Assembly: GCA_030386875.1 (NCBI GenBank)
Contig: CM059576.1
Span: 13,768,058-13,832,057, forward strand
Length of the DNA: 64,000 nt
Reading direction: 5' to 3'
Source of the DNA: Morinoia aosen
Lineage: Eukaryota; Arthropoda; Malacostraca; Amphipoda; Talitridae
Shown piece after piece: positions 43,400 through 52,383 of the stretch. The position numbers were made by a program, and so were the translations under genes. Below the pieces are notes generated by a model that searched no databases, was not told the DNA's origin, and saw nothing but the letters and a program-made list of their open reading frames with translations. Numbering within the stretch: position 1 is the first letter of the stretch; each line of letters begins with the position of its first letter.

Positions 43400-46300
43400 C
43401 TAGCACTCGTACTCGTTTAGGTACGAGGGACGCCGTCGTTCACGGCGTGACCGCCTTAATTGCGCCGGCTCCCCCTGGGGCTGCTCTGCCTCTTCATCGG
43501 TAGCGGCAGGCTCCTCGCCCTCTTCCTCAAGTGAGTCTTCACTAAACTCGTTATCTGCCGCCGGCGCCACTGGCGCCGCGTTCAATGCGTCCACCACCAC
43601 CCTCTCGGGCAACGCAAGAGGAGCTGCGCCACCGCCGCCACCTCCGCCGAAGATAACTACGTCGGGCGCCGCAGCGCCATCAGCGCCCCTATGATTCTCG
43701 GGGACACGGCCCCGGTCACCCCCAATGCGCCGTCTCCTGACGTCGCGCACATGCCTGGGCATGCCGTCTACGCAGACCACGTACTTTGACACGACGCTGG
43801 TAACCTCACCTGACGTCCACTGCTTCGTGCATGAAGGCAGCGGGGGCTTCACCCACACCTCATCGCCGACAGCAAAGCTGTTGCTCGCGCAGCCATCAAT
43901 CACCCGAAGATTGACGTCAAACGGCACTCGCCAGCGATACCGAAAAATACCGCTCGAAGGGACTGAGCCCACCTCAGTGTCCTTCCGGGGCGTCACATTA
44001 TACCAGAAAGTAGCCTCCTCAGGAGTGATACCTCCCCTGGCGGCGATCCTCTTGATCGTCCGATGATTTCTCTCCACGATCCCGTTGCCGCTCGGGGCGT
44101 AGGCGGCACGGAATCGCAGCGAAATCCCCCACGCATCAGCGAACTGTGCCACAGTCGCTGATCGAAACGCCGTCGAATTGTCCAGGAGCAACTCGTCACA
44201 CGGCCCTCGCTCAATTACGATTTCCCGCAAGTGAGCGACAATACTCGCTGCTGACTCATTCAGCAGCCGTCGCCAGATGGCGAACCGCAAGGGACCACAG
44301 TCAACCAATGACAGGTAGAGCTTAGTGCCATAGTGGGTTACATCAATCGCAACCCGGCGCCAACTCTCCTCCACAGACAGATCCCCCCGCTCCACGAGAT
44401 TTTCCCCCCGCAGCGCAGGATCGATCCGCTGGCAGGCCTCGCACCCAGCCAGCTCACGCTTCACCTGTTCGCGCGACAGATCACTGCGGATCTGACGCGC
44501 CAAGTAGAGCGTCCGATCGATGCCCAAATGATGCGGCAAATGAGCCGCCCAAATGGCATCCTCGACACTCTCTCCAGTGGCAAGCACGGCCGCCACCTCG
44601 GCGCCGGCTTCCCCACCATCGCGGTAACTAAGCCACCTCTTAGGTACCCTGGTCAGCTGGTCGGCCTTGTTCTCGGTCGTCGAGACGAAGCGAACAGTCA
44701 CGACCAGACCATGCTCGGCGATCGTCTCACGGATCACCCCAAGGCGTCGCTTCACGAGCATCTCCGCCGCGCCCTTCGTGCGAACGCGACTGCGACCATC
44801 GACAGTGTTGTCCATCCATGTGACGACTGTCCGGGAATCGCTGGCGACCGTGAAGGTCTCAAAACCCCACGCAATCGCCAAATTGATACCCCGCGCCACC
44901 GCTTCCAACTCGGCCACATTGATGTGAAGGTGGTCCGACTTTTTTCGGAGCCAGGACGCATCCTCCACAATGCGGCCATCGACCTCAAGGGCCACACCCA
45001 CTCCGATGGAGCTGGCGTCGGCCCACACGGTAACCGTGCCGTGCGAGTCGACACCCCACACGCCCCCAACAGGGTCGTCCCGACGAACCCGCGCCAACAG
45101 CTCCGCCGCCAACGAGCTGACAGAACCGTCAACCGGGTCGTCCCAAGAACCGCTGCACCCCAGCCGTTTCAAGAAACTGCAACAAGGACGCAGCCAACCC
45201 GCCACGGGGTAATGGCCGACTAACCGACCGCACAAGGAGAACAGCCCTCTCTTCGTCAGGCCGGCATTCACCGAGCCAAACTCGGAGAGAGCAGTCCCCC
45301 GCGACATTCGAAGATGTCCGTTGGCATCTTTCCGCAAAGAAATGCCCAACAGCCGACCTCCATCCAGGCACTCAGGCTCCTTTGACACAAGTCCGTACCG
45401 TGCCAAATGCTCCCGGAGCTCCTGCGCGCTCAGAATGGACTCACACACCACTACATCATCGATATAGTGGTCCGTCCCTCGACGAACGCGATCGGTCAGC
45501 GACAGAACCGTGCCGAGAATCACCGTCATGATTCGAGGCGCACACGAGAGGCCAAAGCCTAATCGCGTCAAAGCGTAAGGCACACCCTTAAACTTCACGA
45601 TCTGGTACCGCCAGAGATCCTCGGAAACGTGGATCTGCATGTACGCGGACTTAAGGTCGACGACCTTAAGCTCGCCCCGCAGCTGCCGCCACTTCCGAAT
45701 CTTGTCGCCACACACAGCGACCATGTCATCGCCAGTATGACATTCGACAAAGCCGTTCAATTCACGATAATCCATGACTGGACGGACTTTGTCCTTCGTT
45801 GGTTGCACGACGGCCAGCAACGGAATGACGCCCGGAATAGGGCCATGCCATCGCCTCAACCAACCCTTTGAGATCCAACTCTGAATCTCCGCCTCATAGC
45901 GCTCCCGCACGTGAGGCGCCTGAGTACATCCGTACTCCGCGACCCGAGTCTGCAACCCCTCGGGCGGCTTCTCGGACCACCGCCAACTGACGGTCCACCG
46001 ACCGTCAGCGAACCTAGCAACAAAGTCAGGGTCGACGATCTCGATCGGTGCTGGCGCACCTCTCGACCCCACCGACCCCGCCCCCGTCACCAGGCCGGCT
46101 CCCAGCTTGGCACGGGTGAGTCCATTGCTGGGCCCCCCCACAGCATCCAGTTGCCCGAGATCTCCCCCAGTCAACCGCATACTTCGAGTCAGGACCTCTT
46201 CTGACGGTGACGCCCCCCATGTGATCAATAACATCACTCCCGAGTAGACAGTCCACGCCAAGGTTCCCCAACTCCGGCATGACGAGCGCAGTGACACCAA
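43400..46300 (-). CDS. gypsy-like Pol: RT, RNase H, integrase
   Basis: A single open frame of up to 966 codons; the first convincing pol residues start at about 46170. RT has VIPLLAVVQPTKDKVRPVMDY, LKVVDLKSAY (motif A Asp) and the intact YIDDVVV motif (about residue 280). RNase H shows VTVWADASSIGVGV, HINVAELEAV, ASDSRTV and ENKADQLTR. Integrase has a zinc region with CEACQR, then core residues Asp in AIDVTHYG (about 653), Asp in LLLDNSTAF (about 706) and Glu in NGIVERNHR (about 741), a D,D-35-E pattern. The acidic and then Arg-rich tail ends at 43400. No chromodomain is seen. Frame: the same as gag and +1 relative to protease, so either a second recoding event or a one-base length change separates pro and pol. 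Confidence 0.95.
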   Translation of the reverse strand: MVSLRSSCRSWGTLAWTVYSGVMLLITWGASPSEEVLTRSMRLTGGDLGQLDAVGGPSNGLTRAKLGAGLVTGAGSVGSRGAPAPIEIVDPDFVARFADGRWTVSWRWSEKPPEGLQTRVAEYGCTQAPHVRERYEAEIQSWISKGWLRRWHGPIPGVIPLLAVVQPTKDKVRPVMDYRELNGFVECHTGDDMVAVCGDKIRKWRQLRGELKVVDLKSAYMQIHVSEDLWRYQIVKFKGVPYALTRLGFGLSCAPRIMTVILGTVLSLTDRVRRGTDHYIDDVVVCESILSAQELREHLARYGLVSKEPECLDGGRLLGISLRKDANGHLRMSRGTALSEFGSVNAGLTKRGLFSLCGRLVGHYPVAGWLRPCCSFLKRLGCSGSWDDPVDGSVSSLAAELLARVRRDDPVGGVWGVDSHGTVTVWADASSIGVGVALEVDGRIVEDASWLRKKSDHLHINVAELEAVARGINLAIAWGFETFTVASDSRTVVTWMDNTVDGRSRVRTKGAAEMLVKRRLGVIRETIAEHGLVVTVRFVSTTENKADQLTRVPKRWLSYRDGGEAGAEVAAVLATGESVEDAIWAAHLPHHLGIDRTLYLARQIRSDLSREQVKRELAGCEACQRIDPALRGENLVERGDLSVEESWRRVAIDVTHYGTKLYLSLVDCGPLRFAIWRRLLNESAASIVAHLREIVIERGPCDELLLDNSTAFRSATVAQFADAWGISLRFRAAYAPSGNGIVERNHRTIKRIAARGGITPEEATFWYNVTPRKDTEVGSVPSSGIFRYRWRVPFDVNLRVIDGCASNSFAVGDEVWVKPPLPSCTKQWTSGEVTSVVSKYVVCVDGMPRHVRDVRRRRIGGDRGRVPENHRGADGAAAPDVVIFGGGGGGGAAPLALPERVVVDALNAAPVAPAADNEFSEDSLEEEGEEPAATDEEAEQPQGEPAQLRRSRRERRRPSYLNEYEC

Positions 46301-46703
46301 AACAATGCCCCTGCAACCCGACTACCACACGACAGTGCTTCCCCACATGGGAAGTTCTGCCGTCCGCCGTTAGCAACGGCCGCCCCGGCCGGGGGCATTG
46401 GCCCACCACCACCCGCGGACAAACCACCGTCCGCTCGCTCCCGGAGTCTACCAGACACCAAGAACAATGCCCATTCAAGACGGCACGAACGACTGGCAAC
46501 CGACGCCCCGTCGTAACGCCAGTCGCTCCGAGCGATTCTAGATCGCCCCGACCCAGCGACACACCCGTGCCGCTCAAGGTCCCTCTCTCCGAGGGGGCGC
46601 CGTCACCTCCCTCGGGGGGAGGAGACCTCCGGTAAGCTTGGCTTACGCGGATTCCATTGAGGAGGACGCGTCGCCCCGACTGGCGTCCTCCGCAGCGAAA
46701 CCC
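46026..46703 (-). CDS. gypsy-like aspartic protease (-1 frame)
   Basis: Overlaps the end of gag in the -1 frame and has no ATG of its own at a sensible place, so frameshifting from gag is the natural way to make it. The catalytic motif is CLVDSGSERTVVCP, followed by a flap-like region and LGVDCLLGSDVID, the second hydrophobic-Gly motif of retropepsins. It cleaves the polyprotein. The frame runs to 46026 but overlaps pol, which is in the next frame. Coding character moves from the protease frame to the pol frame near the five-G run at 46164-46168. Confidence 0.85.
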   Translation of the reverse strand, partial: GFRCGGRQSGRRVLLNGIRVSQAYRRSPPPEGGDGAPSERGTLSGTGVSLGRGDLESLGATGVTTGRRLPVVRAVLNGHCSWCLVDSGSERTVVCPRVVVGQCPRPGRPLLTADGRTSHVGKHCRVVVGLQGHCFGVTALVMPELGNLGVDCLLGSDVIDHMGGVTVRRGPDSKYAVDWGRSRATGCCGGAQQWTHPCQAGSRPGDGGGVGGVERCASTDRDRRP

Positions 46704-47635
46704 GACCCACCAACCGCAGGCCTACCTACTGCCGGGCAATCGCAGGCAAAATGCCCGACCTCCCCACATGCAAAGCATGCAAACTTCCTTTTGGCGGGAG
46801 CCTTCATGGCCCCCCTACCAGCAGGCGCCGCCGCGCCTGGCTTCTGCGGGCAAACCCGCACGCGGTGTGCACCGCCGCAGCGGTAACAAGCACCCTTGCC
46901 ACCACTGCCCTGCTTCCCCGTAGCAGCAAGGTCTGCTCCGCGCCCGGCCTCCTGGCCACGCCCGGCAGCAGCCCTCTGTGCGGCCATCCTCTCCCGCACT
47001 CTCGACACCACATCGTCGAACTGCGCAGTATACGCGTCCCCCCGCGAAACTGCCCACGTATACAGAGTAGTGGGGAGACCCTCATAAAATTTGACCCTAA
47101 AAATCAAATCCTTCTTGGTCGACCCCACCCTCCCACCCAGACGCGCCAGGTCATCCAGGTACACGTCCACCGACTCCCCGGCCCCAAGCCGACGGTCGGT
47201 GAATCGCCTATACGCTTCCTGCATAGGCAAAGCAAACTGCGAGGCCAGCACAGCCCTAACTGCCTGCCACTGTCCCGCATCACCGACAGTCATCGAGCGA
47301 AACACTCGAGCGGCGTTGCCGTCGAGCATGAACCCGATGATGTCGGTCGGAGCCACCCGCTCCAGCTGGCAGAGCCTCTCCAAGCTCTCCAGCCACTCCA
47401 GCGCGTCGACCGACCCATCGCCCGTCAGCTTAGGCAACTGCCTAGACAGCCGGTCGAGGATCGGCCCGCGCGCCTGAGTCAGGATGTTCGCCAGCAGGCT
47501 AGCATCCACAAGCACACCACCCGACATGCTCCCCGCCGGCGGCGCTGGCGATGCCGCATCGCCAGCTCCGGCTGCCGCAGCCTTTCCAGCTGCGTCAGCC
47601 ACCTCAGCCGACGCAGCCGTTCCAGCCGCCGCCAT
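46643..47635 (-). CDS. gypsy-like Gag
   Basis: An intact 330-codon frame. The start is the ATG at 47635-47633, in strong context (AAG ATG G). An Ala-rich N terminus is followed by a capsid-like helical region (LSRQLPKLTGDGSVDALEWL..., GFMLDGNAARVF...), then two zinc knuckles: CYRCGGAHRVRVC (CX2CX3HX4C) and CFACGEVGHFACDC (CX2CX4HX4C). It forms the particle and binds RNA. The frame closes with TAA at 46645-46643, about 50 nt after a candidate -1 frameshift site. The start codon lies within an 11-base YY1-type motif, AAGATGGCGGC (47638-47628). Confidence 0.95.
   Translation of the reverse strand: MAAAGTAASAEVADAAGKAAAAGAGDAASPAPPAGSMSGGVLVDASLLANILTQARGPILDRLSRQLPKLTGDGSVDALEWLESLERLCQLERVAPTDIIGFMLDGNAARVFRSMTVGDAGQWQAVRAVLASQFALPMQEAYRRFTDRRLGAGESVDVYLDDLARLGGRVGSTKKDLIFRVKFYEGLPTTLYTWAVSRGDAYTAQFDDVVSRVRERMAAQRAAAGRGQEAGRGADLAATGKQGSGGKGACYRCGGAHRVRVCPQKPGAAAPAGRGAMKAPAKRKFACFACGEVGHFACDCPAVGRPAVGGSGFAAEDASRGDASSSMESA
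46661..46703 (-). promoter_or_regulatory. candidate -1 ribosomal frameshift signal
   Basis: On the minus strand: the slippery heptamer G GGT TTC in the gag frame (plus 46697-46703), a 5-nt spacer GCTGC, then a perfect 9-bp inverted repeat GGAGGACGC / GCGTCCTCC (plus 46683-46691 and 46661-46669) around a 13-nt loop. X XXY YYZ, short spacer and GC-rich stem is the classical -1 layout. The -1 frame is open from the heptamer past the gag stop into the protease, which is in exactly that frame. Confidence 0.7.
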
Positions 47636-47681
47636 CTTGATGCCCACAAGAAGGCTACCACCGCCAAAAGCCTAGATAGCT

Positions 47682-48037
47682 TGTTGGCTTACCGTCAAAA
47701 TTCTGCTCGATGCCTTCACCGCCAGCAGAACCGTCAAGCAGCTGCCACAGCTAGTTGACCTTCCTCGTAGAACCAGAGGAATTCCAAAAGCAAGGCACCC
47801 GCCTTGCTTTACACGTAACGAAAGAAAACACGCCGGCACAAACGACGCAAAAACCGAAGAGCGAAATCACACGCGCGACTGCCTACCACATTGTCCATTC
47901 CAACACTGGCCCCACTCACGCGCCGCCAGTCAGTGGCGGCAGCCAGGAACGGCTGGCGACAGCCAGTCAGCCAGTCGCCAGCCAGCAGCCAGGTCCCAAT
48001 TCTGGGGATCTGCAGCGGCTAATTCTTCAACGCCACA
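47682..48037 (-). repeat. 5' LTR of gypsy-like element
   Basis: On the plus strand it runs from TGTTGGCTTACCG to AACGCCACA. It ends on the minus strand with GGTAAGCCAACA. A primer-binding site directly after it is not obvious: the next minus-strand bases are AGCTATCTAGGCTTTTGGCG, and a TGG start comes only about 15 bases in. Confidence 0.97.
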
Positions 48038-48042
48038 TATGT

Positions 48043-50074
48043 GTAATAGAGTGAACAGTTAAAAGTTATTGTCCTCTCAGGAGGATACAACTTCTGTGTC
48101 TATGGCAATTACTGCTTCCTGAAGGAATTTTCAGATCCCAGGCTTAAAGTTTGTAAGGTATTCTTTTTATTAAAATAGAAAAATTTTATTTTGTAATAAG
48201 TCATCTTTTTCAGTTACTGCATTTTTTCTGACTGTATCCATAACTTTCTTCTTCAACTTTAATTTTGTTTCTTAAACTCTTTTCCTTACTTGCTGTTCTT
48301 GTATGCAGGGGACCCTGTGGTGTGACTGCAGACCTTGTGTTTAGACTCCTTGTTGCCTCAACTCCTAACTGAACGCTGCCTCCAACTTTCTTCCCATTAG
48401 AACACCTCTGTTGGGAAAAACAAGGCCTAAACTAACATTGCTAGTATAATACTTCAACTCTATACTAAACAATGCCTTCTTCATTTCTCCTATGTTGAGG
48501 TTATGGAGGCTTCAACTAATTTATAATTCAATCTGTGAGTTGTTTGACTATAGGGGTGAATCTGATTCCTGCTGGTTGGCTATATTTCCTTTGTGGAGGG
48601 GATTGACCTTGGTGATTACAAGGTGTCTGTTAATAGTGTAGCCTGTTTGTAAATGCTTCTAGTTTTTTAAATTGTTGCTTTGAAAAGTTTGAATGAAGTT
48701 GGTTTCAATGAGAGGACTAAAATTGAACATTTTATTTTGTTCTGTTAGGCTTTTTAAATAACCACCACCACCAGTCTCATGACATTCACCAATAGGAAAA
48801 CAATTTGTGCTACAACATCTTTCAAAGTATTAACATAAATAAATTGAATGACTTCTCTGGCATTGTTTTTCATTGGAGCAATGTGCAATACAAAATACTC
48901 AACAAGTTACCGAATTGATAAATTAAATTATAAATAGACACAAATCAGGTAATTTTGTTCATTTGTTGAAATTTGATCTATTTGAGATTAGTCATTTAGG
49001 AAATCCACCCTTCTACTAATTCATGTTTTCATGTACAATGTGGGCAGTAGTTCAATTTGTTGAAACAATTCATCTTGTGATATGTTTCTTGGCAAAATTC
49101 TTCTCACAATTTACATGTACATTTGAGCAGTCCTTACGCCCATCCTTATCTATGGGAATTAGCGCTCCCAGGGGGACAATGTGAGGGCCCAAGCTGAGAG
49201 TTAGGTAGGCTATCTTTTCATTGAAATAAAATGTTTTTGTTATGTTAAGGACCACCTTTTTTTGGTTCACTGCTGTCCTGTTCTTCAGCATGTACTTTCT
49301 TCTGCAACTTTGGTCTTTTTTCATAATCTTCTTTCACAACTTACTGTTTCTATGCCCTTTCTGTGTAGATTCTGCATTTCCTTAACTCCATACTAAATGG
49401 TGCCTTCCTCCTTCATCTCTTTGGATCGTATTGGTTGCTGGGTAGGGAGGCTAAAACAAACGACTAATCTAATCTTCGCCCATCCATTTCTCTACTTAGC
49501 ACAAGAAATTCTTGCAAATTTTTTTCTGTGGTGGTGTATGTTTTGAAACTTATGGTGGCTATTTCAAAAATTGAACATGAAACAGAAACTATTAAAGATC
49601 TTGTTCTTTGTAATGAAATGTATATCAATCATTTATCACTACAGCTTCACAAACATTTGCCATCACAGCCTTAATTTTTTTCAATCAAACGACCTATTTG
49701 AAATCTTAATTTAGCATCATTTTACATCAGTTTCAGGGCTGAATAATGAATTGGAAAGAAGTCTAGAGAATACAAGGTTTAGCTTGGGAAGTCCCTATTA
49801 GCCACAAGGCTACTTTTGTCTTTCATCTGTGAAAACATTTATGCAATGGTAATGAAGCCTTAAACAAACTAATACTCAAGTGTTCAGCATCTGTGATTTT
49901 TTCTGCAATATTGGATCATTTTTTGCACATGCTGTTGATTATGGCTGCTATTTAAATGCTGTTTCATAATTGGTCTCATCAATTTTTCCCTATTTTTTTA
50001 TCAATACTTTCAACAGTTGTGCGTAGCAGCCAGAAAGATGGGTAAAGTAAGAAATTAGAGCTTCTAATACTGCT
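48043..50074. other. spacer, no gene seen
   Basis: An acceptor-like TTCTTGTATGCAG|GGGACC at about 48307 is the only exon-like signal. The remainder is AT-rich without recognised features. Confidence 0.4.
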
Positions 50075-50091
50075 AGAAATACCAAAAATCT

Positions 50092-51078
50092 TTTGGTGGA
50101 AAAACTATACTTCTCGGAGGAGATTTTAGACAAATCTTGCCCGTTGTTCCTCATGCTCCACCAGTTGCAGTTCTAGATGTTTGTCTGAAGAGATCTCACC
50201 TATGGTCTTGCTTTGAACAGCTTAAATTGACTACGAATGTGAGGATAAATGAACATGAATAAGCTTTCTCCCAATGGCTTCTACAACTTGGAAGTGGCTT
50301 ACTCAGCAGCCAGCTGGATAATGTACCCCAGGATACTACTGATATTCCTAACGAACCAGTTTGCAATGACTCTCTCATTGTTGATATTTTTGATTGTACC
50401 CCGCAAGAAATGGAGTGGAGAGTTATCCTTTCACCCAAAAACATTGGTTCTCTTGCTATAAATGAAAACATTCTCAAAAATATTCCAGGAGAAACTAAAA
50501 CCTATCTAAGCACTGATTCCGCTTCAAGTGATGATCAAGCATAAGCTCAAAATTATCCATTAGAGTTCATAAATTCTTTAACTCCATCTGGCATACCACC
50601 ACATCGTCTAAATTTAAAGATCGGCGCAATTGTGATGCTTTTACGAAATTTATCAATCAGTCGAGGACTATGCAATGGAACTATGATGAAAATAGTTCAA
50701 ATGCACCAAAATAGCATAGAAGCCACATTAATCAGTGGCTCTCACATTGGATCAACAGTGCCAATCCCAAGAATAAAGCTATCTCCAAGTGATACAAACT
50801 TACCATTCACTTTACATAGAACACAATTTCCTCTAAGACTCTCGTATTCTATGACCATCAACAAAGCTCAAGGGCAAACCTTCGACAAAGTTGGTACATA
50901 TTTACAGCAACCCGTGTTCTCTCATGGCCAGCTTTATGTAGCATTTTCGCGATCGCGTGCCCAACAAAATGTTAAAGTTAAAATCGCACATGATAATGCC
51001 AGCAAATATCAGGGAGTAAAGTATGGAATAACTTACACCGAAAATATAGTTTATAGGGAAATTTTGAATGATTTCTGA
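50092..51078 (+). pseudogene. Helitron Pif1-like helicase, C-terminal half
   Basis: The first piece (50092-50258) reads FGGKTILLGGDFRQILPVV, the motif III region of Pif1/Helitron helicases, through KRSHLWSCF. The middle (about 50260-50545) is in other frames with a stop. The last piece (50632-51078, continuing an open stretch from about 50548) has [26 protein letters not shown] (motif V) and [12 protein letters not shown] (motif VI), ending at 51078. Walker A and B motifs lie in the missing 5' part. Frameshifts and stops make it non-functional. Helicase and Rep together drive rolling-circle transposition in intact elements. Confidence 0.9.
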
Positions 51079-51419
51079 AATTCTATGACAATATGTTGAC
51101 ATCATTTTCCACTATATCTGCGTTGCCAATAATAATATGTTTTTTCAACGATATGCATCGACAACTGTGTAATGTACAGTGAAATTATACATAAAATATT
51201 TTAAATAAAATTTTATTTTTACCCTAATGTAAACAGAATTATATGTAAACTTTTTATCGCATGAAAATTTGATTTCAAATTACAGTAATTTCATGGAATG
51301 TATCTATACCAAAGAATGCCAATAATATACATTTCCTTCATTCTTAACCTTATATGCTTTGAAGTGAGTTAACTATTGAAATCGTCTAATCTACTCTGGT
51401 TTCTGCTCATTATTATGAA

Positions 51420-52030
51420 GGATAGGATAGGTTATATTAGAATATGTTATATTGCAATTGGTAAGGTGATGCTAACCGAACTTTTTCCACGGGTCCACCG
51501 CCTAACGTAACGATGGCATTGTCCGTGGAATTGGGGTTAGAATCGTTGATTAGCTAATGTTGACGGAATTTTTCCATGGGTCCACATTTTTTATTTTTGA
51601 CATATTATCATGATATGTTTGGTTAGCTTTGATCAGGAAGAGATAGGTTAGAATGTTAGGTTAGGATAGCTTAGGTTTAGAATGTTAGGATAGGACAGCT
51701 TAGGTTCAGAATGTTATGTTAGAATTTGTTAGGTAATGATGAAATTTGTTCACGGGTCCCCGATTTTTTAATGTTTGTCATTATCAGGATCGGTTCGCTT
51801 TGGGTAGGTTAGGATATGGTAGATTAGGATAGGTTAGGTTAGAATAGGTTAGGTTAGATATAAAAATGTTATATGTTCGGTTAGGATGGGTTAGTACAAT
51901 ACCTTTCCTTCACACTTTAACCTTATATGCTTGGAAGTTAGGTTAAGGTTAGGTTAGGATAGGTTAAGATATCTTAGTTTAGGTTAGGTTAAGATATGTT
52001 AGTTTAGGATAGGTTAGGGGTCAGCATAGG
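51420..52030. repeat. degenerate TTAGG-type array
   Basis: Many interleaved words TTAGGTTAGG, TTAGGATAGG and GGTTAGAATAGG occur over about 600 bp, densest at 51640-51720, 51800-51880 and 51935-52020. TTAGG is the usual arthropod telomere unit; here the array is internal and imperfect, within a Helitron. Confidence 0.7.
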
Positions 52031-52127
52031 TTAGCACAAGATAGGTTTGAATTTGTTATTTTCAAATTTTTTAAGTAATGTTGACAGAATTTTCTCACGG
52101 GTCCCCTAAGCATATTGATGACATTGT

Positions 52128-52154
52128 CCGTGGAATTTCCACGGGTCCTGCTAG
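52128..52154 (+). other. Helitron 3' terminator hairpin and CTAG end
   Basis: A 7-bp stem CCGTGGA/TCCACGG with a 3-nt loop, six bases, then CTAG and host T. This matches the CTRR end and upstream hairpin that define Helitron 3' termini. Confidence 0.8.
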
Positions 52155-52383
52155 TTATTATTAAAGCTGCTGACCGACCAGTAGTCACAAACTCAATTTC
52201 ATCAATACTCACTCAAAGCTAAATGAGCGTCACAGACACACGCACCAACCAATTTAATGTGTTCACTCAGATGCCCATTGTGATAACATAGCACATTTAA
52301 CGCACAAAATATATAAATCCATTGATTTATAATAATTTGAGGAGACACCTGACGCTTCATCAATTGAGGATAGGATAAATAAT

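Larger units (their letters stand above)
43005..48037 (-). mobile_element. Ty3/gypsy-like LTR retrotransposon (very young)
   Basis: A 5033-bp element on the minus strand with 356-bp LTRs, TG...CA ends on each LTR, and a perfect 5-bp target duplication TATGT (43000-43004 and 48038-48042). The LTRs differ by eye at one position only (CACACTGTCC versus CACATTGTCC). Order in transcription sense: LTR, gag, protease, RT, RNase H, integrase, polypurine tract, LTR. It is strikingly GC-rich compared with the AT-rich flanks. All long frames are open, so it could be active or recently active. Confidence 0.97.
50075..52154 (+). mobile_element. Helitron 3' half with terminal hairpin
   Basis: Decayed Pif1-type helicase coding (50092-51078) is followed by about 1 kb of non-coding sequence that ends in a classical Helitron 3' terminus: the hairpin CCGTGGAATTTCCACGG (52128-52144), then GTCCTG, then CTAG (52151-52154), followed by host T. 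The upstream part (Rep domain and the first helicase motifs) is absent, so it is a 5'-truncated copy. The non-coding part contains diverged repeats of the terminal words CACGGGTCC / GTCCGTGGAA and TTAGG-type arrays. Confidence 0.85.

Noticed and set aside
43078..43503. Plus-strand open frames repeated at 47755-48054
   Set aside because: They lie in the two LTRs of the minus-strand gypsy element and are only the shared LTR sequence read in an open frame.
44333..45223. 296-codon plus-strand frame opposite pol
   Set aside because: It is antisense to an intact pol gene in GC-rich DNA, where shadow frames are common; it shows no domain of its own.
46751..47758. 335-codon plus-strand frame opposite gag
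   Set aside because: It is antisense to gag with low-complexity Ser/Arg/His composition, a shadow of GC-rich coding.
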